This document shows positions 10,767 through 22,716 of a stretch of 64,000 nt of DNA, piece after piece. Positions within the stretch are counted from its first letter, which is position 1. Each line of letters opens with the position of its first letter. Origin of the DNA: Papiliotrema nemorosa. Its lineage: Eukaryota > Basidiomycota > Tremellomycetes > Tremellales > Rhynchogastremaceae. The notes under the pieces are model-generated. The model saw nothing but the letters and a program-made list of their open reading frames with translations, did no database searches and was not told the DNA's origin. The translations under genes were made by a program, and so were the position numbers. The stretch lies in NCBI GenBank assembly GCA_032158125.1, contig JASKOT010000022.1, positions 124,001 to 188,000 on the forward strand. Reading direction: 5' to 3'.

Positions 10767-12494
10767 ATGCCCACTACTCGTGGGGGTTCACACATTCCCG
10801 CTTCTTCCACACCCCTTCGTACCACTGCCCACTCTGCTGCTCCCCCATCCACCCGATCCACCCGATCATCCCGCGCCGCATCGTCTACCCCTCAGAGGGG
10901 TACTTCGGCCGAGTTATCGAGTCAAGTGCACCCTCATGGACACCATATCACAGCAGACGAACGGACTCTACAGGAGGCCCAGAAAATTCTCTCGACGCCA
11001 GTTGGAAAGCGGTTGGAGGCTGGGTCGGTCGGGACACCCGGAAGCGCCACGAGTGCGAGAGAAAGGAGGCATGCGAAGATCAACGAGGCGAGGGAACATG
11101 CGGAGCATCAGAGTGACGATGACGAGACTGCCAGTTCTTCTGGATCAGTCATCGCTTCGTCTTCATTGACCAGAAGCAAAGGCTTAAAGTCGGAACTGCC
11201 GACAGCTGGCACAAACGGTCACGAGGATGAGGAATACGACGATGACTGCATTGCGGCTGCTCCGGTGGAGTCGGCAAGATTCACGGCGAACGGGCAACGG
11301 GGCAGGTCGGTCAGCCACGGCAAAAACGGGCAGAATCTCGACACGACCCGAAATCAAGCTTCCAGTGGGGATACAGAAGCCAACATTGTATCTGCAATTC
11401 TAGACGTTCCTTCGGATGACGATCAATCTACCATACGGCCTCAGAGCAACAACGAGGAGGCTCAAGAAGAGTCTGATGATGAAGCTGAAGCATCGGACGG
11501 AGAGGCATCAGAGAGCGTTTCGGGTACCTCTGATTCCGAGGACGACTCTGAGTCTGACTCGGAAGAGGAAGATGAAGAGAGCGAAAGCCATACGAGCGAT
11601 GAAGACAGTGATGAAGAGGAAGAAAGGCTAGAACGACTTCTTCAAGCAGCCAAAATCAGCGCATTGGCAAAACAGCCGGCAGGTATCCAATCGGATCCGT
11701 CGAAAGACGCACAGACGGGAGAGGTGGTCTTGCAATTCGACGGAGAAGAAAAGAAGGCTGCGTAAGTATGGTCATACATTCACAGAATCACGCTGATTTT
11801 CAGACCGATACCCGATCTCAAAATACCGTCTTTGCCTACACCTCACATCTCCTTTTCTGCGGACGGCTCTGCCAAGGCTTCGACGTCGACTCTGACCCTT
11901 GGACCTGCAAAGAAAGCTTCAAAGAGTATCAAAGGGAAGGAAAAGGCCGTTGTGCCCGAACTGGAACTCGATGATCGACCGTATGAACGGGAACTGAGCA
12001 AGAGGGAGAAAGCCGCTGTGAGTGTATCTAAGGTTTTATGCTGTTTAAGACGTTTCACACTGAGTTACAGCAACCCCGGAAGGCTACGGCTTCCGAGCTC
12101 TGGGCAACATTGCCATCTGCCCGCGCAGATGCTCTGCCTCAGATGAAGCGAGATTACCAGGCATTGGCCTTGGCGAATAGTCTAGATCCAAAGAGGTTCA
12201 TGAAAGGAGGCAACAAGGCGAACAAGGTGCCTGAACGCTTCGCGGTGAGTGGACATTTGGTGTGGGGGTTACATCGAGGCTTATGATTAGATTGGAACAA
12301 TGGTCGAGCAGTCGAGAACGCTCAAAGATACAACTTTGACTCGGGATGTGCAATACCGACCCGGTCAGATTGTACAAAACTTGGTCAGGGATCAGACGCT
12401 GGGTGGTACCGCCAAGAGAAAGTACGAGGACTTGCAGCACAAGCGGATGGAGAATGGGCGTGGTAAAGGCTGGAAGAAGCGTACAAAGTGGTAG
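10767..12494 (+). CDS. FCF2: Fcf2-type pre-rRNA processing protein
   Basis: Exons 10767-11761, 11804-12017, 12071-12244 and 12291-12494 give 528 residues. The C-terminal part is the Fcf2 domain: LWATLP, a run ending LDPKRFMKGG, then KVPERFAIGTMVE and a terminal GKGWKKRTKW. Fcf2 is a nucleolar factor of the small-subunit processome needed for early cleavages of 35S pre-rRNA; its animal relative is DNTTIP2. The long N-terminus is Ser/Thr-rich with an acidic tract at about 11,450-11,640, usual for nucleolar proteins. The protein is longer than budding-yeast Fcf2 (about 217 residues), with the extra length all in the N-terminal disordered region. An upstream in-frame extension is possible but unlikely. 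Confidence 0.93.
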
Positions 12495-12915
12495 GGAGAC
12501 GAGTGAGTGGAGGAGTGGTTTACTTTGGAATGTTGACGCTGACCTGTCGTAGTCTTATATAGTGAGTCGACTGCCTGTGTTCCTGGGTAAGTACTGATGC
12601 TCTGCAGGTGTGTACACCTTGCATGATATCACGACCTTTGACGTATTGCCTTTGTGTTGTAGTTGAGCATGGGCCACAAGAGTGCCACACTGACGGGGAT
12701 ATCCGGTGTTGGCCTGGGTGCAAATTTTCCACCCCCCTTTTGGTAGTCCTCGTCTTGTTTTCAGGGTTCAGCCGGTCGAAAATTTGCCACTCGCGCCGCT
12801 GCAAACAAAGAATGTGCGGTTTGGGCTGACTGGTTGCTGCCATACCACCCCAGACCGAGGGAGGTTTAACTACCCCCCAGAGTCGACCCCCTCTCCCTAC
12901 CCAACCCAACACCGT
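12495..12915. other. Intergenic region FCF2-EPL1
   Basis: This 421-base gap between two plus-strand genes should hold the FCF2 3' end and the EPL1 promoter. Pyrimidine-rich and C-run segments (around 12725-12740 and 12840-12900) lie just upstream of EPL1. No coding or RNA gene is supported. Confidence 0.45.
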
Positions 12916-15900
12916 ATGGTGTCCTCACGACTGGTGACTTCTTCACGGCGCGCCGGAAGAGTCACCAACAAGACCAAACTCTTAGTCGTCAGAGGGACAA
13001 AAGAAGCCGATGATTTGGGTGATGCAGAAGTCGTCGTTTGGGAAGACGGCTCCACGTCGGCAAATCATCAAGCGGCAAATGGATCGGAATCGTCAAAACA
13101 CAACCATGTAGGAGCAAAGGGTGTAGAGAGTGGTGAATTGCTAGTGAGTCGACCTTGCTCTTTCTTCCTTCCTATGCATCCGTGGGTCATTTATATATCG
13201 ACAAAGGTCGTTTTGGGAGGGTTGAAGCAGAGGCATAGGAGGGGGAGGGCGTGGGAACCCATTGTGCGCGTTTCGCGTTTTGGGTCTTGTTTTCGGTTTC
13301 AATCGACCCTTTTCAATCGCCCTTTCCGCCTCGACTACTCCTCGTCACGCTCCGAGCAATGGACAAGGAGAAAGACGAGAAGCACGCCTTTCGATGCATG
13401 GGTGATATGCTGGGTATGCATCGGGAGTTGAGGAAGATGAACAGGGATAGAAGATGGATCAACCTTTCGCCCTAGAATTCCCCCTTTCAGCAATTTCAGA
13501 CATTGGATTGTTGTTGTTTCATTTCGCTGACCCGACTTAGGAACACCATCTTCAAGCAGCCCTCTCATCAGCTTCCCTTGTGCATTCTCGACCTTCTAAA
13601 CCGTCTTCTCCTTCTCGACAAACTAAACCTGACGGAGCCGCTACTTCCACCTCGGGCGTCACTGGTGTTACTCCAGCTGCAGCGGCCGCTGCTGGGTCTG
13701 CCAATGCTGCTCTCAATTATCATATTCCTACTCCGGACGCTACTGGTCTCATACAGGAGATTGCCTACGCAAAACTCTATGGTCCGGCGGCGTACCATGA
13801 GCCTACGAGGTATATCAGGTTTAGCGATACGGTGGAGGAAGCAGCGCAGGGTTCCGGTGGATTGGGATACTGCATGGATGATAGGGATGTGGCATGGTTG
13901 ACGGCGTTCAACAACAAGGCAGAAGGAGGAAGTGGAGAACAGGCTCAGAGTCCATTAAAGGATAGCAAAGCCGACAACTCGATGCCCCCTCCTCCGTCTG
14001 TTGGAAGGCCAAAGAGGGAAAAGGGAAAGGAAAAGGAAAAGGAAACCCCAGCTCCGGTGTTCATCTCGGAAGACATCTTTGAATACATCATGGGTGTTTT
14101 TGAGAAACACGCCGAGGAGAAGGTGCCGATGCTCCATACTGTGAGTGGACATCTTTCGACCCACGGTGGTCCCGCCTGATGAGTAGGATCTCTCCACCCT
14201 CCCTACCTTCCAGACGATAGAACACCTCTTCTCCTCCCCACCTGAACCCGCCTTCTTCCCCAGCTTCGAAGTCCCGCGCAATCTACCCACTACTGGCGAT
14301 CTCGTTCGGATGGCTCAGCGAGTCTACACGCATTGGAAAGATCGACGTACCGAACGAAAGGGCAAGACTATCATGCCTTCGCTCAACTACGACGAGACGA
14401 ACGATGGTGATCCATATGTCTGTTTCCGACGTCGGGATATCCGGGCAACGCGTAAGACACGTCGAACCGACAACTTTTCCATTGAGCGAATGCAAAAGCT
14501 CCAGGTGGAAATGCGGACCGCTCATCTGCTCTGTTCCATGGTTTTACGTCGCGAGACGGAAAAGGCGGCACAGGTCAAGGTGGAAAAGGAAGTCTGGGAA
14601 GCCAAATGGAAACTGTACGAAACCAAGCGGAAATGGCCAAGTTTGGGTGTTACAAAGGAGGAAGAAGAAACGATTACTGGGAAACAATCGCGAGAAGCTA
14701 CAATGGCTGCGGCCGGTGTGGTCAATGCGTCTATGCTTGGACCCTTGTCTGCTCAAAGGGATAATGTGCCTTCTGCCATTAGGAGAAAGTACCCTGACAA
14801 GGAGAGAGATGAGGCTGAGAAGAGGCGGGATAGTCGAATGGTTGAGGCTACTAGGACCGTGGAGAGGGGTATGGGCATGGGTGCAGGAGGGAGATCCAAT
14901 GCGCCTGAAGCGCTCAAGGAGAGGATGATGGCGATAAGGCAAAGGATCGACGAGATGTTGGCGGCGAGAAGAGCGGCCGACGCATCATGGGACGATGCGA
15001 CTGATGTGAGTGTTACGCAGTCCGATGTCACATAGAATACTGACATATAGTCGTCTCATCAGCCTCTGCACGGTTCGCGAGGTGCTCATGCTTTCCGTCC
15101 GATCACCGAACTCGATCCCCCGACTGCTCTGATTCATGCTCGACTCGCCAATTCCGACGAGAAGGATCTCCCGCACCAACCGGCGGCTTTCCGTCTCCGA
15201 AGAGGTCGAGGAGGAATCGTGCGTCTGGATCGAAGACTGCCCTCTTGGCCACATCATCGAGGTGGTCAACCTAAGTCTGCAAAGGATCTACCCGACTGGC
15301 TGTTCCCGGATACTCTTGGTGACAAACCTTCCCGACGTAGACCGAGATCTATCGACGAAGTGGAAGAGGACAAGGAGGATGAGGATGCAAATGAGGATTG
15401 GCCTTTGCCCACCGGAGGAGCCAAGAAGCGCAAACTGAACGAAATCTGGAGGTACGATGTGGATCGAGGAGGAGCTTTGGGTGTCGGCATGGGCGTTCCC
15501 GAGGACGATGATCGGGTTGTCATTGATGATCTGGACGTCAAGTGAGTGCTTTACAGACAGAAATGAGGCGACGCTGACGAGTCAGGTATGCCCGACATCG
15601 GATCACCCTTCTCACCGACGAGGATCTCAACAAGCTTCGACCGGATATCACCCAACTCGCCGCCGCTGTCGAAGCTCTCGACACACCTGCAGAACTCCCC
15701 CCTATTCCTGTCTTCAACCGTCCCCCATCGATCAACCATCCTGCGGTGGCTCAACAGATGATGCAGCAGCAGCAAATCGAGCAGTTTCAGCGATATCAAC
15801 TCTTGGCACAACAGCAGGCCATTGCAGCGCAACAACAAGCTCAAGCTGCGGCGGCTCAACAGCAGGCTATGGCTGTTGGAATGCAACAGCAGCAACAACA

Positions 15901-16648
15901 ACAGCAGCAGCAACGCGTTGCATCTACCGACGCCGCTTCAAATGGTACCTCCTCTCCTGCCGTCAACGGCATGCATCCTCCCAACGGTCGACCACCCATC
16001 AAGCGACCACCTTCTGCCCAGAATGGCACGCCTGTCAATGGGATGCCACCTCCTTCCCACATCCGAGCCGCCGTATCCCCCAACAACGGCATGCACCCCT
16101 CTCCACAAATGGTCAACAATGTGCCCATCCCTCAACAAGTCAACGGGCAGCAACAGGCGCAGAAACAGTTTGTTCCGCAGGGCAACATCGATCCTCAGCT
16201 CCAACAACGTATTTTGACAGCTCGAGCGATGCAGGCTGCTCAACAACAAGTTTCAGCCCAAGCTCAAGCTCAGATGAATGGTCAGGTGCCCATGATGAAC
16301 GGCGTTCAGGGTGTGCCGAATGGAATGGTGGATCTGAGTCCAGAGGAGCAGCTCAAGTTGGCCCAGCAAGCTGGATTTGGAGACAACGTTGCGGCTTTCA
16401 TGGACACCCGGAGGAGAGCGCAGATTATCAATGCGGCCAAATTGCAGCAACAACAACAACAGCAGCAGCAGCAGCAGCAGCAGAATGGAAATGGCACAGC
16501 AAACGGAAATGGGAATGGCAACGCCAACGGAGGCGCTCAGTTCCCCTCGCCTCAGCTGCCATCGGGTGGTTTGCAGCTCAAACTGCCGCCTCATGCTGCT
16601 GCACGACTCGGTGCTGCAAACCAGAATCAACAACCTCAACGGGCTTGA
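12916..16648 (+). CDS. EPL1: Enhancer of polycomb-like protein 1, NuA4 subunit
   Basis: Exons 12916-13143, 13541-14140, 14187-15005, 15051-15541 and 15586-16648 give 1,066 residues. The EPcA region is clear: NKTKL near the start, EHHLQAAL, IPTPDATG, YIRFSDTVE, YCMDDRDVAWL, ISEDIFEYIM, then YTHWKDRR and DPYVCFRRRDIRATRKTRRT. Epl1 scaffolds the piccolo NuA4 core with Esa1, Yng2 and Eaf6, which acetylates histones H4 and H2A. The last exon holds polyglutamine and Gln/Ala/Asn-rich tracts (about 15760-15915 and 16440-16485) typical of activator-like low-complexity tails. The first intron, 13144-13540, is 397 nt, far longer than any other resolved intron in the window. Confidence 0.95.
15746..15914 (+). 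repeat. CAG/CAA polyglutamine tract in EPL1
   Basis: Interrupted CAG/CAA codons encode Gln-rich runs, with a near-continuous run at about 15883-15914. A second tract lies at about 16443-16482. Interspersed CAA codons make the repeat impure, which usually slows length change. Confidence 0.8.
16443..16482 (+). repeat. Second CAA/CAG polyglutamine tract in EPL1
   Basis: A run of consecutive glutamine codons, first CAA then CAG, is followed by an Asn/Gly-rich repeat (NGNGTANGNGNGNANG). It lies in the C-terminal low-complexity tail of the protein. Confidence 0.8.
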
Positions 16649-17424
16649 TCGTGTTCCTTGCAGCCTGCGACGTTTCGCGATTCAAGTCAGCTCTTACCCA
16701 TGGAACATCGCCTTCCGACTTCCCGGTTGTATTACAAAGGCCTCGAAACACGGCATTCACCCTTACATCTATCGTAACCGCTTCCAAGTGATCCCACGAC
16801 CTACAAACGAAGATTGGTCAAAAGGTTCACCTTATCTGTATATTACCACGAACACGTATAACACGTTTACACCTTTCCAAAATCAAGTCGATTCCGCGAT
16901 ACAACGCACGAATAGGTCCCCTTTTGTGCCTGTGAGAGAGAGGAAGAGGTCGAAGGGGGAGCAGCGCAGTGCGGGAGGGGAAAGATGTATAATGAAGTGA
17001 AGGGAGGGGCGAGAAGAGAGGTGGAACGAAGAAGAGAAAGAAGAAGTAAAACAACTCATTCATTGTTTAGCTGAGATGCCAAAAATGTGCAAACTGTCCT
17101 CTTGTCGCTGTCATTGTCGACAGTACACGTCTCAGCGTCAAGCTATACGCACCACGAGGTGGTCGTATCGCACGACCTTTGATGCAGAGTTTCGGGTCAT
17201 CCGAATCACTGTACAATGTGGAAAGCTTGCTCTGAGTGTTATACAATGCATCATTTGGGAGAACGAGCAAGAAAACCATGATATGAAAGTGGAAGGTGTC
17301 GCTAGGAAACTCTTGACGCGCTTCAAGTGAATGACAATGCTATGAGAAGATGCCGGGCGGAGACTGATACAGACGCTTTCGGTATAGACCTGAAGGCGGG
17401 TCATGGCGTATAGGATGGATGATG
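16649..17424. other. Convergent 3' intergenic region EPL1 / TOA1
   Basis: This 776-base region lies between the stops of two convergent genes and is presumably mostly 3' untranslated sequence. It contains a purine-rich stretch at about 16930-17050. Short open frames on both strands have no recognisable products. No RNA gene was recognised. Confidence 0.45.
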
Positions 17425-18569
17425 TTACCATTCGAATTCCCTATCCAGTTAGTCGATGCTCGATGTAAGAAGCGAGAATATAACTCACCCGTTACATTTT
17501 GCAAAGAGGTAATCTCGTCCATTGACATGAATCATACCATCTTTGAACACCGTCTTCCACTTGTTCTTGACCCTTTGGACCTGCTTGTCAACATGGGCCA
17601 GCCCAGGGTACGGCAAGAGTCACCAACCTTGTCATAGACGCAGAAAACAATATCAATTTCTCCTTCTCCATCTTCCTCTCCCTCGTCTCGTAATTCGTCG
17701 TCGCTGTCGTCCAAATCTGAGTCGATCACTTCATCTCCTGGTAATAACCCTGCAGCATTCGGCTCGAGCTTGATCTGCGGTTTCACGTCGCCCTCATCCG
17801 CCTGGACCGTGAGCTAGGCTTCTCGCACCAAAGGCTCAATTAGCTCACTGCACCACCTCTCAAACGCAACAGGTCCTCAGGATCCTGCTTGACGTTCATA
17901 CCGTCATATCCCCCATTCATCATCATACCCTGCATCGGATTCCCGTAGGCCATACCTCCGGCTGAACCTTGGCCTGGTAAAGCTAGACCATGTCCAGGAG
18001 CAGGGAAACTCAACCCGTATGCCGGCTGTTGTTGCTGATGTGACGTTTGACGTTGATGTAGTGAGGAAGAGTCGCTCGTCGGATGTTGGTGAGAGGGGCC
18101 TGCTCCGTTTGTATTGCGTTGTTCAGGTGCAGGAGACTCGGAGGATGTCTGAGGGGCACGGGCAAAGTCTGCTACGCGAGTTTCGAGGAGTTTCGCCTCC
18201 CATTTCTGCTCGAGTCAGCAGACCATTTGGGGGTACGAGGAACAAGGCGAGGGCTTGAGAGGATGTCGTCGTAGGACTCGACTTACTGCTTGGAGATTTT
18301 GTAATACTTCCTCGTCCATTCCATACTCCTCAAAGTCGACCTGTACGCTAGCAATCACATCGTCGATGATGGATCGGTACACGTTGGGCTGTACGTGTAA
18401 AGTGGAGGAACAGCATCGAAGTGGAGGTGAGAATGACGAGTCAACAGGGAATCTCGTCAGCTATCACAGTAGAATGGAAGAGCTCAACACACGACAATCT
18501 TGTTGGACCTTTCAGTGTCAGCCCAATGTTGCAACAAGAGACAAAGTGGCCAACAAAGGGCACATACAT
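17425..18569 (-). CDS. TOA1: TFIIA large subunit (alpha/beta)
   Basis: Seven exons (18569-18568, 18508-18493, 18388-18287, 18205-17849, 17801-17628, 17580-17489, 17440-17425) add up exactly to 252 residues. The N-terminal four-helix-bundle half reads MSNKIVPNVYRSIIDDVI, a hydrophilic Gln/Gly/Met-rich linker follows, then an acidic DLDDSDDE block, and the C-terminal beta-barrel half ends NGRDYLFAKCNGEFEW. TFIIA stabilises TBP on promoter DNA for RNA polymerase II initiation. The linker is short, as in other fungi. The first exon contributes only the bases AT of the start codon, and the second only 16 bases, so MSNKIV is built from two tiny exons. The gene is divergent from KRE33. Confidence 0.95.
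18509..18569 (-). promoter_or_regulatory. Intron splitting the TOA1 initiation codon (AT|G)
   Basis: On the minus strand the sequence reads AT, then donor GTATGTG, a 59-nt intron and acceptor GAAAG followed by G TCC AAC AAG. The spliced product gives ATG TCC AAC AAG ATT GTC, the conserved TFIIA start. The second exon has no ATG of its own in this frame. Confidence 0.75.
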
Positions 18570-18953
18570 GATTGAATAATCCACCTAATGTCCTTCCCCG
18601 GACTATACCCCAATTGCCCTGTTTCTATATCTCTGCCTGCGTATATGCTCGGTGCGGGTACCAGGTCGACAATCGACTGCAAAGAGCAAAGGGACGCGTA
18701 GGGAAGATAGAGAGAAAGAGTGAAAAGGGTTGTGCGAGTACGAGCTGTTTTAAGCCGGCGAGGGGGGGGGGATTCTCGCGGATGTACCCCCTGTGCTTAT
18801 ATATATTTCCCCCATTTGCCACCCACCCACCCCCGTCGGAGCTCGCCGAAATCAACACGGTATAAATATTTTATCCCAAGATTTCCGAGTGGAGGGTGTT
18901 CAGCTACCCACAAGGATCTCCCAACTGACATTCAAGCCATCGACGATAGCAAC
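18570..18953. promoter_or_regulatory. Divergent promoter TOA1 / KRE33
   Basis: This 384-base interval is shared by two essential housekeeping genes transcribed in opposite directions. It contains a run of about ten G at about 18760-18770 and a CCCACCCACCCACCCC block at about 18820-18836. A TATAAATA-like sequence is at about 18861, roughly 90 bases before the KRE33 start, and could be a TATA element. No gene is seen. Confidence 0.5.
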
Positions 18954-21900
18954 ATGAGGAAGCAGTTGGACCCGAGGATACCGGCGTTGATCACCAATGG
19001 TGTCAAGGCGAACCACCGGAGTTTCTTCGTCATGGTCGGTGATAGGGGAAGGGACCAGGTATGTCGGGCTGTCACTTGACGTGGGTGTCCAACTGACTTG
19101 CAGGTGGTCAACTTGCACTTCTTATTGTCCCAGGCCCGAGTCTCGTCCCGACCCAACGTCTTGTGGTGTTACAAGAAAGAGCTGGGCTTCACAACGTGAG
19201 TATGCCAACATGCCTGATATCGAGCTCATCCGAAAGACATCGAAAGAAGCGAGAAGCCAAAATTAAGAGGGATATCAAAAGAGGTATCAGAGAAGCCAAC
19301 GATCAAGACCCTTTCGAGCTATTCATCACCGTCACCGATATAAGGTACACATATTACAAAGACTCGGCAAAGATTCTCGGTCAGACGTTTGGAATGCTCG
19401 TTCTGCAAGATTACGAAGCCATCACGCCCAATTTGTTGGCGAGGACAATCGAGACGGTAGAGGGAGGAGGTATCGTGGTGTTGCTGCTCAAAACCATGTC
19501 GAGCTTGAAACAGCTGTATGCCATGGCTATGGTGAGTTGGCTAACTCTTGTCCAGGTCAGAACTCATGTTCAGGACGTGCACAACCGATATAGAACAGAC
19601 GCACATCAGTTTGTTCAGCCGAGATTCAATGAAAGGTTCATCTTGTCCCTGGGCTCCTGCTCCGACTGCTTGGTTCTTGACGACGAATTGAATGTCTTGC
19701 CCTTGTCAAAAGGCAAAGATATCACCCTGGGCAAAGGGGACGAGGATGATAGAGGAAGAAAGAGGAAAGCAGAGGAGCTGAAGGATATGAAGGAGAGTTT
19801 GACAGGCGTGGAGATTGTCGGAGCGCTTGCCAAACTCGCAAAGACTGTCGATCAGGTGAGTCGATCTTTCTACAAGAAGGCAAGACCCCCTGACCGTCCA
19901 GGCGAAAGCGCTATTGACCTTTGTCGAGGCGATAGCAGAAAAAACCCTCTCTTCCACCGTCGCCCTCACTGCTGGTCGAGGTCGAGGTAAATCCGCAGCT
20001 CTCGGTTTGGCTATCGGTGCTGCTCTGGCACATGATTATTCAAACATCTTTGTCACCTCTCCCGATCCCGAAAACTTGAAGACTCTATTCGAATTCGTCT
20101 TTAAAGCGCTGGATGCACTAGGGTACGAGGAGCATACCGACTACGATGTCGTGCAAAGCACAAATCCCGATTTCAAAAAGGCCATTGTGCGAGTCAACAT
20201 TTTCCGTGGTCATCGACAGACAATCCAGTATATCGCTCCAGAGGATGCGCACGTTCTAGGTCAGGCCGAGCTGGTTATCATCGATGAGGCTGCCGCTATT
20301 CCTCTGCCATTGGTCAGAAAGTTGATTGGACCTTATTTGGTATTCATGGCGTCTACCATCAACGGATACGAGGGAACGGGGAGGTCATTGTCCATCAAGC
20401 TCATTCAACAATTGCGAGAACAGACTCGACCGTCTATCAGCAAAGACAATGATCCATCGTCCACTGCGGGACCGTCTAAAGCGTCCGCTGCCGGAAGATC
20501 TGGAGCAGGATTGACACGATCCTTGCGAGAGATCAAGCTGGAAGAGCCCATCCGATACAGTCCCGGAGATCAAGTTGAGAAATGGCTCAACAACCTCCTC
20601 TGCCTCGATGCTACGGTCGTTTCGAAAGCAGTCCAAGGGTGTCCTCATCCTTCAAAGTGCGAGCTGTACTATGTCAACCGAGACACCTTGTTCTCTTACC
20701 ACCCCGCCTCGGAAGTATTTTTGCAGCGGATGATGGCGCTATACGTCGCTTCGCACTACAAAAATTCTCCGAACGACCTGCAAATGCTTTCCGACGCTCC
20801 GGCGCACCACCTTTTCGTCCTCCTTCCCCCGCTCAACGAGGATGACAACTCGTTGCCTGATCCGCTTGTGGTCCTGCAAGTAGCGCTCGAGGGCAACATA
20901 TCGAGGGAGGCGATTCTAAAGGAGATGAGCCATTCAGGCAAGGGAAGTTCTGGTGATATGATCCCTTGGGTGGTCTCGCAACAGGTGAGTTGTGTAGGTA
21001 CCAGCAGTGCGCAATCTGACACTGCAGTTCCAAGACAACGACTTTGCGGCCTTGAGTGGTGCTAGAGTCGTCAGGATAGCCACGCATCCTGATTACACAA
21101 GGGTCAGTATATTTCACCAAGACATCAACCGACTAATCTTGTAGATGGGTTACGGTGCGCGAGCGATCGAGGCTCTCAACTCTTTCTACAGTGGCGATCT
21201 CTTCAACCTAGACGACGTTCCGGCAGATCTTGGCGAACCGTTCGAACAAGCGGCTAAAGTTGCACCTGTACGTAGTCTGCCGGAGTGTCGCGGGCAATGT
21301 AGCTGATAGACCAGGACGCATCGCTGCAAAACGATACGATATCTGTCAGATCAGCCGATAGGATGCCGCCGTTGCTGCAACGGCTTTCCGAGCGAAAACC
21401 CGAACAGCTCGACTACCTGGGTGTCTCTTTTGGTCTGACCAAGGAGCTGTTGAGATTCTGGAAACGATCCGGCTTTGTTCCGTTGTATTCGAGCCAAAAG
21501 GAGAACGCTTTGACCGGAGAATACACCTTTGTCATGCTTCGAGGGCTCTTGAGTAATGTCGCTCAATCGGAAAGCTGGCTCTCGGCTTTTGCCCAGGGTA
21601 GGTTGTCTCCCACGATCTGCGAGTTTGAGCTTACCATCCAGACTTCCGACAACGGTTCATGAACCTGCTGTCGTACGATGCTTTCAAAAAGTTCGATGCT
21701 GCCACCGCCTTGTCCATTATCGATGCTGCCAGCCCGAAGAAGCCTCGAATCACCAATGAAGCGTCGGGCGAAAACTCTACAGACCCCAAAACAATCTCGG
21801 CAGAGGACCTCAACGCTTTGCTGACGCCATTCGACATGAAGCGACTACAATCGTATTGCGACAATATGATCGAGCACCACATCATCCTCGACCTCGTCCC

Positions 21901-22579
21901 GATCCTCTCCGTCCTTTTCTTCTCTCGAAGGTTGGGCGCGGAATGCACACTCTCAGCCGCCCAACAAGCGATCCTCCTCGCTCTTGGTCTACAACGTAAA
22001 CCCGTCGAAGCGCTAGAAGGAGAATTGGGCTTGACCCCAAGTCAAGTTCTGGCCCTATTCTCCAAGATTATTAGGAGGATAGTGAAGACTCTGCAGGATA
22101 TCCGACGTATCGGTGCCGGTCGAGATTTACCAGTGGAAGAGCCTCAAGTGAAGAAGCTCGGTGGGGCAAGTAATGGGGATGGAGATGAAAGTTGGAAACC
22201 TGTAGAACAGACGGTAGAGGAAGAGTTGGGTGCAGAGCCCGCTGTGACGATCAATGAAGCTCAGAAGGAGCTATTAGACTCGGTCGATCTCGCTCAGTAA
22301 GTACATGATCTACGATCGTGTGAGACACGTGCTGAGCTTTTGGGTAGATTCGCGATTGACCCATCTGTGGATTTCTCCTCGGCCCGCGCCCAAGTAGAAG
22401 CGCTCGCCAAAGCTGGACCGGGTGAAAAGGGACGTCTTTCCACTACAATCAGCGTCAGGGGGAATGGCGGTGATAATGTGGATTCTGCAAAAGCAAGCAA
22501 GGGGGACAAGAAGGAGAAGAGGAGGGAGAGCAGCGGAGGAGGTAGAGAGGGTAAAAAGGCAAAGAAGGCCAAGCATTAA
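18954..22579 (+). CDS. KRE33: RNA cytidine acetyltransferase (NAT10/Kre33)
   Basis: Ten exons join to 1,074 residues; the introns are 19059-19103, 19196-19236, 19532-19573, 19856-19901, 20985-21027, 21103-21144, 21268-21314, 21598-21641 and 22297-22347. The start MRKQLDPRIPALITNG and the ELGFTTHRKKR segment are family hallmarks. Next come a RecD-like helicase module with Walker A (GRGRGKS), an IIDEAAAIPLP box, a GNAT acetyltransferase region (MGYGARAIEAL) and a lysine-rich C-terminal tail. The enzyme uses ATP and acetyl-CoA to make N4-acetylcytidine in 18S rRNA and certain tRNAs, and acts in the nucleolus during small-subunit assembly. Length matches the family (about 1,050). The gene converges with the large minus-strand gene, with about 137 bases between stops. 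Confidence 0.96.
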
Positions 22580-22716
22580 ATGGTACCGACCTGTCCGCAT
22601 TTTCTCGTCCTCATATCGCAACGACTTGTATGCATCTACGATTTGACTGCCACTCTGTCCAGTGTGTCTACAGCGCCAGTCATTTCATCGTGTTCCTTCT
22701 ATGTATGTACATACCC

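Noticed and set aside
15457..16791. Long 444-codon frame overlapping EPL1
   Set aside because: It is a shadow frame of the Gln-rich EPL1 exon; its Ser/Cys/Thr-rich composition comes from shifted CAG/CAA codons.
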